A stretch of DNA of 64,000 nt, from the NCBI GenBank assembly GCA_046350935.1, contig JAXLZK010000004.1, positions 1 to 64,000 on the forward strand, written 5' to 3'. Every line of letters begins with the position of its first letter. Position 1 is the stretch's first letter. The notes under the pieces are model-generated. The model did not search any database. It was given only the letters and a program-made list of their open reading frames with translations, and was not told the origin of the DNA. This document shows, piece by piece, positions 41,967 to 50,094 of this stretch. Both the position numbers and the translations under genes were made by a program. Source of the DNA: Nitrobium sp046350935 (GTDB lineage: Bacteria; Nitrospirota; Thermodesulfovibrionia; Thermodesulfovibrionales; Dissulfurispiraceae).

Positions 41967-43688
41967 CTAATACTTCTCGAATTCCCCGTCATGCTCATCC
42001 CCTGCTCCTGCCTTCCCCCCCAGGTCCAGCAGCGCTCCCGCCGCCTTCTTCTCCGCCCGCGGGGCCGCCTCCTTTACCGCACTGCTCCGGATATGGGCAA
42101 TGGCCGCCTTCCCCGCTGAGACCGGGGCCGCCGCCTTCCGGCTCCTGCCCGGCAGGCTCCTGCGCACCCCTCCTCCGTTGCTTCCCGTGTTAAAGAAGCC
42201 GATGGTGGACTGCAGCTGCTCCGCCTGCCCCGACAGCTCCTCCGCCGTGGAGGCCATCTCCTCAGAGGCGGAGGCGTTCTGCTGCACCACCTGGTCCAGC
42301 TGCTGGATCGCCTTGTTGATCTGCTCCGCCCCCGCATCCTGCTCCCGGCTCGCTGCCGTGATCTCCTGCACCAGCTCCGCCGTCCTCTGGATGTCCGGCA
42401 CCAGCTTGGTCAGCATCTCCCCCGCCTTCTCCGCCACCTGTACACTGCTGGAGGACAAATGGCTGATCTCCCCCGCCGCCGTCTGGCTCCGCTCCGCCAG
42501 CTTCCGCACCTCGGAGGCCACCACCGCAAACCCCTTGCCGTGCTCCCCGGCACGCGCCGCCTCGATCGCCGCGTTCAACGCCAGCAGGTTCGTCTGCCGG
42601 GCTATCTCCTCGATGATCGAGATCTTCCCCGCTATCTCCTTCATCGCGGTCACCGTCTCCCGCACTGCCTCTCCCCCCTCCTTCGCATCCGCTGCAGACT
42701 TCACCGCGATCTTCTCGGTCTGCTGCGCGTTGTCCGCACTCTGCCGGATATTCGCCGACATCTGCTCCATGCTCGAAGAGACCTCCTCAATGCTCGCCGC
42801 CTGCTCCGTCGCCCCCTGGCTCATCTGCTGAGAACTGCTGCTCAACTGCTGGCTGCCCGACGCCACGTTGTCGGAGGCCGCCGTCACCTCCCCTACGATG
42901 TCCTTCAGCTTCTCCACCATGCCGTTCATCGCATCGGCCAGCTGCCCCACTTCGTCCTTCCGGCTAAGGTCTATCCTCTGCGCCAGATCCCCGCCTGCAA
43001 CCGACTGGGAAAAATCCACCCCCCGCCGCAGCGGTACGCTGATAACGCGGGAAATGAATATGCCCAGCCCCGCCGCCAGAAGCATGCCCACCGTCAGGAG
43101 GATGACCATCGTCTTTGTCGCCGTGCTCGCAGCGGCAGCCCCCTCGTCGGCCCTTCTCTGCGCCTGCTTCATCTTGATGTCGACAAGGTTCTGCACGTCC
43201 GCGTCCAGCTCGTGGGCAAGGGAGGCGCTCGCGTCGGACCGCAGAAGGGCGTGGGCTTCGTCGCTCTTCCCGTCGAAGGAGAGAGCCAGTATCCTGCCCT
43301 TGAGCTCGTCGTATTTTGCGACGCCCTGTTTCAGCTCGTTGAAAGCCTTCCGGACATCCTCGGCCTTGATCGTCTTCTCGAACTTTGCCAGGGCTTCGTT
43401 GAACTCCTTATCTATCTCCTTGATCCTGCTGATGAACTTGCTTTTCGCCCCGGCGTCCTTTTCGAGCATGGCGTCCCGCAGGTTGACGCGGATGCGCTGG
43501 AAGAGAGTGGCGATGTCCACCATCTCACCGGCAGGGGCGGTATTGATCTCGTACAGTTCCTTGGCTTTTTGCGCAAGAGAGCCGACATTGCTGATGCCGA
43601 TGCCGCCGATCGCCCCGGCAATGAGCGCAACGAGAAGAAAAGCGGAAATGAGCTTGGTGCTGATCCTGAGGTTGTAATACCATTGCAT
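41967..43688 (-). CDS. Methyl-accepting chemotaxis protein, helical-bundle sensor
   Basis: 573 residues. N-terminal anchor LISAFLLVALIAGAIGGIGI, a periplasmic helical sensor of about 160 residues rich in Lys/Glu, a second transmembrane helix (TMVILLTVGMLLAAGLGIFI), HAMP and the signalling hairpin. The signalling domain is identical in DNA to that of the receptor at 38846-40438. After the hairpin it has a C-terminal tail of about 60 basic and Ala-rich residues not present in the sister protein. AAGGAGG lies upstream of the start. It belongs to the same operon as cheW and cheA. Confidence 0.93.
   Translation of the reverse strand: MQWYYNLRISTKLISAFLLVALIAGAIGGIGISNVGSLAQKAKELYEINTAPAGEMVDIATLFQRIRVNLRDAMLEKDAGAKSKFISRIKEIDKEFNEALAKFEKTIKAEDVRKAFNELKQGVAKYDELKGRILALSFDGKSDEAHALLRSDASASLAHELDADVQNLVDIKMKQAQRRADEGAAAASTATKTMVILLTVGMLLAAGLGIFISRVISVPLRRGVDFSQSVAGGDLAQRIDLSRKDEVGQLADAMNGMVEKLKDIVGEVTAASDNVASGSQQLSSSSQQMSQGATEQAASIEEVSSSMEQMSANIRQSADNAQQTEKIAVKSAADAKEGGEAVRETVTAMKEIAGKISIIEEIARQTNLLALNAAIEAARAGEHGKGFAVVASEVRKLAERSQTAAGEISHLSSSSVQVAEKAGEMLTKLVPDIQRTAELVQEITAASREQDAGAEQINKAIQQLDQVVQQNASASEEMASTAEELSGQAEQLQSTIGFFNTGSNGGGVRRSLPGRSRKAAAPVSAGKAAIAHIRSSAVKEAAPRAEKKAAGALLDLGGKAGAGDEHDGEFEKY
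42180..42921 (-). repeat. 742-bp direct repeat, copy 2
   Basis: Partner of 38906-39647; same orientation, 2,532 bp between the copies. Recombination between them would delete carbonic anhydrase and cheW and fuse the two receptors. Confidence 0.9.
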
Positions 43689-43750
43689 ATGCGCCTCCTT
43701 GTGGTGAGCCGGTTATGGTAAGTGTAAATCCCCGACAGGGGACATGCCTC

Positions 43751-45964
43751 TCAAACGTTTGTTTCTTCCCGCTCCACCGATTTGACGAGGTGCGGCACAT
43801 CGATGATCAGGGCGACTGTCCCCTCCCCGAGGATGGTGGCGCCCGAAGTCCCTTCCGCGTCCCGGTAGAGCTTTCCCAGAGACTTGATGACGGCCTGCAC
43901 TTCGCCGTGCAGGGCATCCACCACGAGCCCCGTCTTGCGGCCTGCATACTGGACGACGACGATATTCTCGTAGCGCGGGACATCTGCCTGCTCGTGGAAG
44001 AGCTCCCGGAGCCGCACATAGGGCAGCACCACCCCCCTGAGATTGATGTAATGACGCCTGTCCGACGCCCTGCGGTCCGTCTCCGCGAGTTCCATGCACT
44101 CCACCACCATGTCGAGGGGGATCACGTAGTACGAGTCGCCCACCCCCACGAGGAAGCCGTCGATGATCGCCAGGGTGAGGGGGAGCCTTATCCGCACCGT
44201 GGTGCCTGCGGCCTCTCCGCTCTCCACCTCGACGGACCCCCGGAGGGCCTCGATATTCTTCCTGACTACATCCATGCCCACGCCGCGCCCCGAGAGCTTG
44301 GTCACCTGGTCGGCCGTGGAGAAGCCCGCCTCGAAGATGAAGCGGAACACCTCTCTGTCGGAGAGGTTCTGGTTTGGGGCGGCAAGCCCCTTTTCGACAG
44401 CTTTTTTGAGTATCTTTTCCTTGTTCAGCCCGTTCCCGTCGTCGCTTACCTCGATGACGATGCTCCCTGCGTCGTGGTAAGCGTTCAGCCGGATCGTCCC
44501 TTTCGGGGGCTTGCCCCGCGCCGTGCGTATCTCGGGCTTCTCGATGCCGTGGTCCGCCGAGTTCCTCACCAGGTGCATGAGGGGGTCCCCGATCTTCTCC
44601 ACGACGTTCTTGTCCAGTTCGGTGTCGCCGCCGCTGATCAGCAGCTCGATGTCCTTCCCGGACTCCCGGTTAATGTCCCGTATCACCCGGTGAAAGCGGC
44701 TGAAGGTATCCCCGACGGGCACCATACGCACTTTCATGGCCCTGTCGCGTATCTCTTCGATGAGCCGGGAGATGACCGAGGCGGACTCGTTCAGGTCCGC
44801 GTCGTGCAGCCGCTGCGCCTGCTGGTTGATATTGGCCCCTGCGATGACCAGCTCCCCCACCAGGTTGATGAGCTGATCGAGTTTGCCGGTGTCGATGCGG
44901 ATGGTCTGGCCCTCCTGAGCCTTGTGCTCCAGCACCTTCTTCTGCTTCTCGACCGCGGCGTCCACCACCGGCTGGAGGACCACTCCCTCCTGCACCAGGA
45001 TGGCGCCGATATGCGGCTTCTTTCCGTCCTCCTGCTCTCCTGCCGAGGACTGCACCTTGAGCGCTTCCTCCAGCTCCGAGCGCGTCAGGGCGCCGCCCCT
45101 GATAAGCAGCTCCCCGAGGAGCATCGGGTCCTCCGGCAGGTCCTGAATGAGACGGATATACTCCTCGGCTTTGGAGTGCGGGGGGAGGATGCTGATGGTG
45201 CATTCATCCTGCACGAACTCGAACACTTCCTCGATCGCCTTCTTGTCGAAATCGCTCCTGAAATCGATTTCAAAGCCGAGGTAGCAGCTTTCGGGGTCCA
45301 TCTCCGCCGCAGGAGGAATCCTCTCGGTGATGGTGGTGAGCCAGACGATTTCCCCCAGCCGGGAAAGATAGGAAATGAAGGAGACGGGGTCCATCCCGTT
45401 ACGGAGGACATCGGGGCCGAACCGCAGGGAGATGTGCCAGTTTTCGGACCGCACCGCATCGGCGGCCGGCGCGCCCGCGCCTGCTCCTGAGCCGTCGGCC
45501 CCGGAGCGGCCCGCCGGAGGCCGGGTCTGTGCTCCCCCTCCCGCAGAGGGGCCCGCCCCTTCCGGGTTCAGGAAGACCAGCACCTGTGCGGAGAGTCTCT
45601 CCCCAGCGGCCCGGATCTCCCCGTTCTCCCGGGCGGACTCACCGGAAGCGGCGACATCTGTCAGCGCGACGATGTGGTCGCGGCATTTCAAAAGCAGTTC
45701 GATCAGATCGCCGGTGACAGGGACCTCGCCCTGGCGCACCTTCTCCAGGAGGCTTTCGACGCCGTGGGTAAACCGCTCCACCGCCTCCACCCCGACGATG
45801 CCTGCAGAGCCTTTGATGGTGTGGGCTGCGCGAAAGAGGGCGTTGACCGCGTCGCTGTCGTGGGGGGACGCTTCCAGGCTGAGCAATGCGTCCTCCATGT
45901 CCTGAAGCAGCTCGCGGCACTCGATGAGGAACGTCTGTTTGATACCATCCTGCTCCAAATCCAT
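43751..45964 (-). CDS. cheA: Chemotaxis histidine kinase CheA
   Basis: 737 residues. P1 phosphotransfer domain with H48 in LFRAAHTIKGSAGIVG. A Pro/Gly/Ala-rich linker (about 130-165) and a middle domain follow. P3 dimerisation helices start around IRIDTGKLDQLINLVGELVI. The P4 ATPase has VRNSADHGIE (N box), VSDDGNGL (G1) and GRGVGMDVV (G2). P5 is the CheW-like end (VGDSYYVIPLDMVVECMEL onward). GGAG precedes the ATG at 45964. It is the core kinase of the array; its phosphoryl acceptors here are CheY (46362) and CheB. Confidence 0.95.
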   Translation of the reverse strand: MDLEQDGIKQTFLIECRELLQDMEDALLSLEASPHDSDAVNALFRAAHTIKGSAGIVGVEAVERFTHGVESLLEKVRQGEVPVTGDLIELLLKCRDHIVALTDVAASGESARENGEIRAAGERLSAQVLVFLNPEGAGPSAGGGAQTRPPAGRSGADGSGAGAGAPAADAVRSENWHISLRFGPDVLRNGMDPVSFISYLSRLGEIVWLTTITERIPPAAEMDPESCYLGFEIDFRSDFDKKAIEEVFEFVQDECTISILPPHSKAEEYIRLIQDLPEDPMLLGELLIRGGALTRSELEEALKVQSSAGEQEDGKKPHIGAILVQEGVVLQPVVDAAVEKQKKVLEHKAQEGQTIRIDTGKLDQLINLVGELVIAGANINQQAQRLHDADLNESASVISRLIEEIRDRAMKVRMVPVGDTFSRFHRVIRDINRESGKDIELLISGGDTELDKNVVEKIGDPLMHLVRNSADHGIEKPEIRTARGKPPKGTIRLNAYHDAGSIVIEVSDDGNGLNKEKILKKAVEKGLAAPNQNLSDREVFRFIFEAGFSTADQVTKLSGRGVGMDVVRKNIEALRGSVEVESGEAAGTTVRIRLPLTLAIIDGFLVGVGDSYYVIPLDMVVECMELAETDRRASDRRHYINLRGVVLPYVRLRELFHEQADVPRYENIVVVQYAGRKTGLVVDALHGEVQAVIKSLGKLYRDAEGTSGATILGEGTVALIIDVPHLVKSVEREETNV

Positions 45965-45974
45965 GGGCGACTCC

Positions 45975-46271
45975 TTACCGTCCGACGAGATCTTTCATTG
46001 CATATACCTCAAACACCGCTTCCACCGCAGGACTGCCGGCTGCGACGCGGAAGCCCTTTCCTGCCGCCGCCGCCTCTCTCCGGGCAAGGACCAGCAGTTG
46101 AAAACCAGCGGTGTCCATCTCCGCCACCCCGGAAAGGTCGAGCACGAGCTCCGGGAGGCTCTCAAGACTTTCGAGCAGCGCCTTTTTCAGCGCAGCGGCA
46201 GTGAAGATCGTCATATCCTCTTCCAGGCAGAGCGTGGCGACCCCCTCCTTTTCTTTCACGCTGACGGTCAT
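45975..46271 (-). CDS. STAS-domain protein in the chemotaxis operon
   Basis: 98 residues from ATG 46271, which has GGAGGT 6 nt upstream (a TTG one codon earlier is the alternative). Anti-sigma-antagonist fold: VATLCLEEDMTIFTAAALKKAL, LPELVLDLSGVAEMDTAGFQ, LLVLARREAAAAGKGFRV. The conserved phosphorylatable Ser/Thr of STAS proteins corresponds to Thr in EMDTAG. It lies between cheY and cheA, 10 nt before cheA. Such a gene may couple the array to a partner-switch kinase such as the ATPase domain encoded at 50095-51810. Confidence 0.85.
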   Translation of the reverse strand: MTVSVKEKEGVATLCLEEDMTIFTAAALKKALLESLESLPELVLDLSGVAEMDTAGFQLLVLARREAAAAGKGFRVAAGSPAVEAVFEVYAMKDLVGR

Positions 46272-46361
46272 CAAGGCACCTCCTTTCGGGGCAGGAGCTC
46301 CGGGGGGCTGCTTCCCGGGACTGCCCGGTTCGTTGTCGGCAGGGCTGCTGAGCGCCCGCCG

Positions 46362-46730
46362 CTACGGCAGAATCAGTTTTGCGACCGCTTCGAGCATCTG
46401 CTCCGGCTTGAAGGGTTTGACCACCCACGCCTTCGCGCCTGCCGCCCGTCCTTCCTGCTTCTTCGCCTCCTGGGACTCGGTGGTGAGCATGATGATCGGG
46501 GTGAAGCGGTAATTCGGATGCTGTTTCATCTCCTTGAGAAAGGTGATCCCGTCCATGTTCGGCATATTCACGTCGCAGATCATCAAATGAACTTTCTGCC
46601 CGGTCAGCTTGCCGAGGGCGTCCTTTCCGTCCGAGGCCTCGATCACTTCGTACCCTGCCTTCTTGAGAGTAATGCCGACCACCTGCCGCACCGAGGCCGA
46701 GTCATCGATCACCATGATTGTTTTAGCCAT
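46362..46730 (-). CDS. cheY: Chemotaxis response regulator CheY
   Basis: 122-residue single receiver domain. IMVIDDSASVRQ holds the acidic pair, phosphoacceptor D53 is in ICDVNMPNMDG, and T/K positions are in MLTTESQ and VVKPFKPEQM. The PNMDGITFLKEMK segment and length are those of CheY proteins that bind the flagellar motor switch. GAGGGAG lies before the ATG. Located between the STAS gene and the third receptor. Confidence 0.93.
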   Translation of the reverse strand: MAKTIMVIDDSASVRQVVGITLKKAGYEVIEASDGKDALGKLTGQKVHLMICDVNMPNMDGITFLKEMKQHPNYRFTPIIMLTTESQEAKKQEGRAAGAKAWVVKPFKPEQMLEAVAKLILP

Positions 46731-46761
46731 ATGTCGTCTCCCTCTGCTCTATTCTTCCTCA

Positions 46762-48102
46762 TCAAAAGAACTCGACTCCCCCCGCTGCCGGGGGGTCTTT
46801 TTGCCTGCTGTCCGGCTCGCCCGCGCTGCGGCCGCTGCTGACCTGTCGGTGTATGGCACGCTGTTTTTCCATGACGTAATATTTGAAGACGTCGTCGATA
46901 TTGAAGTCGGGGAGGGCGCACTCGGAAGCGCAGCATTCCGGCTTGCCGATGCAGTCCGCGAGCCGGCGGACATAGTCCTCCGTGTGCTCCAGCGTCCGGA
47001 GGACATGCTCTATCTGCTGCCGGGTGATGTCCTGGAACTGTATGTTCGCCAGCAGCTCCAGCACCTGCCGCGACACATCCCCGGAGCTGATGCCCACCTG
47101 TTCGAGGATGTTCGCGTTGAGCGTATCGAGCTGTTTGTAGCTCCACTGCAGGGCGGTAAGCTGTGATTCGAGGAATTCGAGGAGCTCTGTTTCCTCCTTG
47201 TGGGTCTTCTGGTTCAGTTTGGCGGCGAAGTCGGTTTTAACGCCGGACGCCATGGAGACGATCGCCTCGCCGATCTGGCTGGCGGCGTGCTCGGACTGGC
47301 CGGAGAGCTTCCGCACCTCGTCGGCGACCACGGCGAAGCCCCTGCCCTGCTCCCCGGCCCGCGCCGCCTCGATGGCGGCGTTCAGGGCGAGGAGGTTCGT
47401 CTTGTCGCTGATGTCCTTGAGCAGCTCCACCAACTTCGTCATGGAGCCGGCTTTTTCGGTCAGGTCGCTGACGATCTTGAAATCCTGCTTCAGGTCGACC
47501 ATCCGTTTGTCGATGTACTGCCTGAGGACAGCTATCGCCTGCTCGTTTTCCTCCAGCGTTCCGTGGGAGTGGCGCGCGAGCTCTTCGCTCCGGGAGCGCA
47601 GGGAGGCGAGGATCTCCGTGAGAGAGGTCATGGAAGTATCCACCCCCTGCGCCTGTCCGATGATCTGGTGGGCGGCCTCGTCGGTCGCTGAGACAACGTC
47701 CCCGAGGTGGTTCCTGATGAGCGTGTACGTTTCCGGCTGAGATCCGAAATACGACGTCAGTTTCCGGAAGCGGCGCTTGAAGTGGCCGTCCTCGGACAGG
47801 TAGGCCTCCACGATCTCCTTTTCCCTGTCTGCGATCCGTTGCAGCGGTTTGCCCGACCACTTTATGGTAACCACAAGGAAAACAACGGACATAAACGCCA
47901 CCCAGACTGCGGCGAAACAGGCATCGCTGAAAGACGGGCCGAAAAGCCGCCCAAGAAAATCGTCGGTGGAGTGGTGAAAAAAAGCCATCACTACCCAGGT
48001 GACGAGCGCAGCCAGCGCCGTATAGAAAGGAAAAATGCGCTTATAACGGGGCAGATAGAGAAAGAGCAGGTCGTCCGGGTGCGCTTTGTCCTTGTTTATC
48101 AT
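46762..48102 (-). CDS. Methyl-accepting protein with two N-terminal helices and no large periplasmic domain
   Basis: 446 residues. Two transmembrane helices (FYTALAALVTWVVMAFF and FAAVWVAFMSVVFLVVTI) are separated by a short loop, so sensing is probably in the membrane or cytoplasm. The signalling core has LLKDISDKTNLLALNAAIEA and ARAGEQGRGFAVVADEVRKL. After it comes FQDITRQQIEHVLRTL, a segment resembling the phosphatase helix of CheZ/CheX-like proteins. A Cys-rich stretch (CIGKPECCASEC) and a polar tail end the protein. The Cys cluster could bind metal or sense redox; this is inferred. It is the first gene of the long chemotaxis operon. Confidence 0.85.
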   Translation of the reverse strand: MINKDKAHPDDLLFLYLPRYKRIFPFYTALAALVTWVVMAFFHHSTDDFLGRLFGPSFSDACFAAVWVAFMSVVFLVVTIKWSGKPLQRIADREKEIVEAYLSEDGHFKRRFRKLTSYFGSQPETYTLIRNHLGDVVSATDEAAHQIIGQAQGVDTSMTSLTEILASLRSRSEELARHSHGTLEENEQAIAVLRQYIDKRMVDLKQDFKIVSDLTEKAGSMTKLVELLKDISDKTNLLALNAAIEAARAGEQGRGFAVVADEVRKLSGQSEHAASQIGEAIVSMASGVKTDFAAKLNQKTHKEETELLEFLESQLTALQWSYKQLDTLNANILEQVGISSGDVSRQVLELLANIQFQDITRQQIEHVLRTLEHTEDYVRRLADCIGKPECCASECALPDFNIDDVFKYYVMEKQRAIHRQVSSGRSAGEPDSRQKDPPAAGGVEFF

Positions 48103-48247
48103 GCGGTATCCCTAGTTTTACCGATTTAAGGCCTCCCCAGGGGAGATCCATGCACACGGAGAGCACTTCCACGCTCCTCTCCCGGGCATGCCCGAAAGAC
48201 GCTTCAGCATAACTGCAAAGCAACCGCCTTCCGTGGAGGTGCGCTGC

Positions 48248-48253
48248 ATTGTA
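48248..48253 (-). promoter_or_regulatory. Possible -10 box of the chemotaxis operon
   Basis: On the minus strand TACAAT lies about 146 nt before the receptor start at 48102; the -35 (TTGTGC) is at a poor 19-nt spacing. The remainder of 48103-48419 holds no gene. Confidence 0.3.
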
Positions 48254-48419
48254 TCCTACCGGGACGCAGCGGCACAAGCGGCATATTCCTTACACAGGGA
48301 TGGGTAAATTACCTACGGAATGAAAGGAGATTATTTCTCTTCGGGGTTTCTCACTCTGTTCGTGTGCGGAGAGGGAGGGGGCGTCCTTAAGCGCTTCGCT
48401 GCAGGGGGGAGGGGAGCCT

Positions 48420-48441
48420 AGGGTGTGCAGACACACCCTAA
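48420..48441 (-). terminator. Stop-codon-overlapping hairpin after cheD
   Basis: TAGGGTGTG (48420-48428) pairs perfectly with CACACCCTA (48433-48441) around CAGA. Read on the minus strand it begins within the cheD TAG stop. It shares TTAGGGTGTG-N-CTGCACAC with the hairpin at 12979-13004. Confidence 0.55.
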
Positions 48442-48929
48442 AGTTCGGGCCGCGTCCCTTTGAGTCTCTTGAGGAAGACCTCCCCTGATCCCGAATGAAA
48501 CAACAACTTGCGGCCGACGTGCCCGCCTACATCGAGGCTCACAAGGGGAATCCGCTCTTCTTGGAGCATCTCTTCAGCCAGGGCGATATTGCGTTCTCCC
48601 ACCTGCATCAGACCGCCTGAGGACGGTATGACGGCAGCGCCCCCGAAAACCTTCGCCTGCAGGTTTTCCTTGCGGCATCCCATGCCCAGCATTTTTTCGA
48701 TCAGCTTCGGGATGGCGATGTTCCCGTATTTGGGCGAAGGGAGGCCCTCGCCGTTCCAGAGCGCCAGCATATAATGGTTGATTCCCCCTGCCCGCAGGAA
48801 CGAATCCCACAGACAGACCGAGATGCACGATCCGAGCACGGTGGTGACGATATGGGGATGGGGCGATGCGAAGAGCATGCCCGGATAGAGATAGTGCTCC
48901 TTTTTGCTTTCTGAAGTGTCGGTCTGCAT
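48438..48929 (-). CDS. cheD: Chemoreceptor glutamine deamidase CheD
   Basis: Deamidates glutamines in receptors and so tunes their activity. 163 residues from 48929. The catalytic Cys35 lies in TVLGSCISVCLWD, with His52 in GGINHYMLA and a Thr just upstream (TT at 29-30), forming the known Cys-His-Thr arrangement. IPKLIEKMLGMGCRKENLQAK and KVFGGAAVI follow as in the family. It is 5 nt downstream of the kinase-like gene at 48935 in one short operon, separate from the main chemotaxis operon. Confidence 0.92.
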   Translation of the reverse strand: MQTDTSESKKEHYLYPGMLFASPHPHIVTTVLGSCISVCLWDSFLRAGGINHYMLALWNGEGLPSPKYGNIAIPKLIEKMLGMGCRKENLQAKVFGGAAVIPSSGGLMQVGERNIALAEEMLQEERIPLVSLDVGGHVGRKLLFHSGSGEVFLKRLKGTRPEL

Positions 48930-48934
48930 CGGAA

Positions 48935-49822
48935 TCAGAAACGCTCCCCGTCCTCGAAAAAGAATTCGTTGCCGTCCGCGGAGGTCGTTTCTCCTTCCGC
49001 GGAGACCTCGGCAGCGGGCAGGAAGAGAGTGAACAGGCATCCCTTGCCCTTTTTGCAGACCACGGAAATGGTGCCGTTCAGGAGCTCCACGATCGCCTTC
49101 GTTACGCTGAGTCCGAGGCCCTGGCCCTTGTGCTGCTTCGTCAGCCCGGTGTCGAGCTGCCTGAACCTGTCGAAGATGACCTCTATCTCTCCATCGTCGA
49201 GCCCCGCTCCGAAGTCCTCCACGATAACGTTCAGATGGCCGTCGCTTTTCCAGGATTTGATGTGTATCCGGCCGCCCGCGTAGCTGTATTCGACGGCATT
49301 GGCGAGCAGGTTCGAGAAGGCGAGCTGGAATTTCGTCGGATCGGTCGGGAAGAAGCGCTCCTGTTCAGACCCGGGAAGGAAGTCGTAGGCGACGGAGAGC
49401 GCTTTTTCCTCTATCCTGTGGCGGTACGAGTCGAGGGTGCTGTGCATCAGCGCATCGATATCGACGCGGGAGACGCCGATTTCCGCTTCTCCCGCCTCGA
49501 TTTCAGCAGCGGCGATAATGTTTTTCAACTGGAAGTCGAGGGTGAACAGCTCCGTGTGGAGGGTGTCGCCGATGGCCCGGACGGCGTCGAAGCCGTCCAG
49601 CGTAAGCTCCCGGGAAAGCGCGAGGAGAGAGGTGAGGGGATTGTTGATCTCGTTCCGCATATTGGAGAGAAAATTGCTCTTCAGCATTTCCGACTCCCTG
49701 AGCTTCTCGTTCACGTCTTCCAGCTTCCTGGTGACCACCTTCAGGTCGTAAAGCGTCTTCCGGTGGGCTTCCATTCTCCTTTTCATCTCATCGAGGAACT
49801 CCTCGTCGGTGAGCGCTTCCAT
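48935..49822 (-). CDS. Histidine-kinase-like protein lacking the H-box histidine
   Basis: 295 residues from MEALTDEEFLDEM (49822); an in-frame upstream extension to 49852 or 49987 is possible but of low complexity. An N-terminal coiled coil of about 45 residues leads to FLSNMRNEINNPLTSL, where the usual SHE is RNE, so the phosphoacceptor His is Asn. The ATPase domain is intact: NLLANAVEYS (N box), DFGAGLDD (G1), GQGLGLSV (G2). It has no transmembrane segment. It may phosphorylate another protein or act as an ATP-dependent scaffold. It is coupled with cheD and divergent from the REC-PP2C gene. Confidence 0.8.
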   Translation of the reverse strand: MEALTDEEFLDEMKRRMEAHRKTLYDLKVVTRKLEDVNEKLRESEMLKSNFLSNMRNEINNPLTSLLALSRELTLDGFDAVRAIGDTLHTELFTLDFQLKNIIAAAEIEAGEAEIGVSRVDIDALMHSTLDSYRHRIEEKALSVAYDFLPGSEQERFFPTDPTKFQLAFSNLLANAVEYSYAGGRIHIKSWKSDGHLNVIVEDFGAGLDDGEIEVIFDRFRQLDTGLTKQHKGQGLGLSVTKAIVELLNGTISVVCKKGKGCLFTLFLPAAEVSAEGETTSADGNEFFFEDGERF

Positions 49823-50008
49823 TTTCTCTCTTCCTTTCTCCTCTCTGCCCATTGCTGTTTTCCCCCCTTGCTGTCGGATATCCGCCCCTTTTCCGTTCTG
49901 CCGTCCTTCCTGCAGCCACCCGCCGCTTTCCGTGCAGGGGCCCTTTTCCCTCTCCGCAGCGCTTCCCCGGCGGAGAGGGCGGTGCATGCCGGCTGCCTGC
50001 TCAGGATC

Positions 50009-50014
50009 ATTATA
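50009..50014 (-). promoter_or_regulatory. -10 box for the kinase-like/cheD operon
   Basis: TATAAT on the minus strand (50014-50009). The transcription start would be near 50002, about 180 nt before the chosen start codon. Confidence 0.45.
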
Positions 50015-50083
50015 CCATCTGCCGCTCCTCTGCGGGGCACGCCTTTCAAAGCGGCACTGCTCTCCCCGTACCGCCCGTTCTGC

Positions 50084-50089
50084 TATAAT
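50084..50089 (+). promoter_or_regulatory. Extended -10 box of the REC-PP2C gene, leaderless type
   Basis: TATAAT preceded by TGC ends 5 nt before the ATG at 50095; no ribosome site between. Confidence 0.6.
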
Positions 50090-50094
50090 GTCGC

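Noticed and set aside
38906..42921. Receptor repeat as a mobile element
   Set aside because: No transposase, terminal inverted repeats or target duplications; the identical block ends inside coding sequence, so gene conversion is the better explanation.
48120..48260. Possible riboswitch on the plus strand (GCAAAGC at 48215-48221 followed by a GGAGGT segment)
   Set aside because: The GGNAAACC and GNRA-capped P2 parts of the c-di-GMP-I consensus are missing and no plus-strand gene follows.
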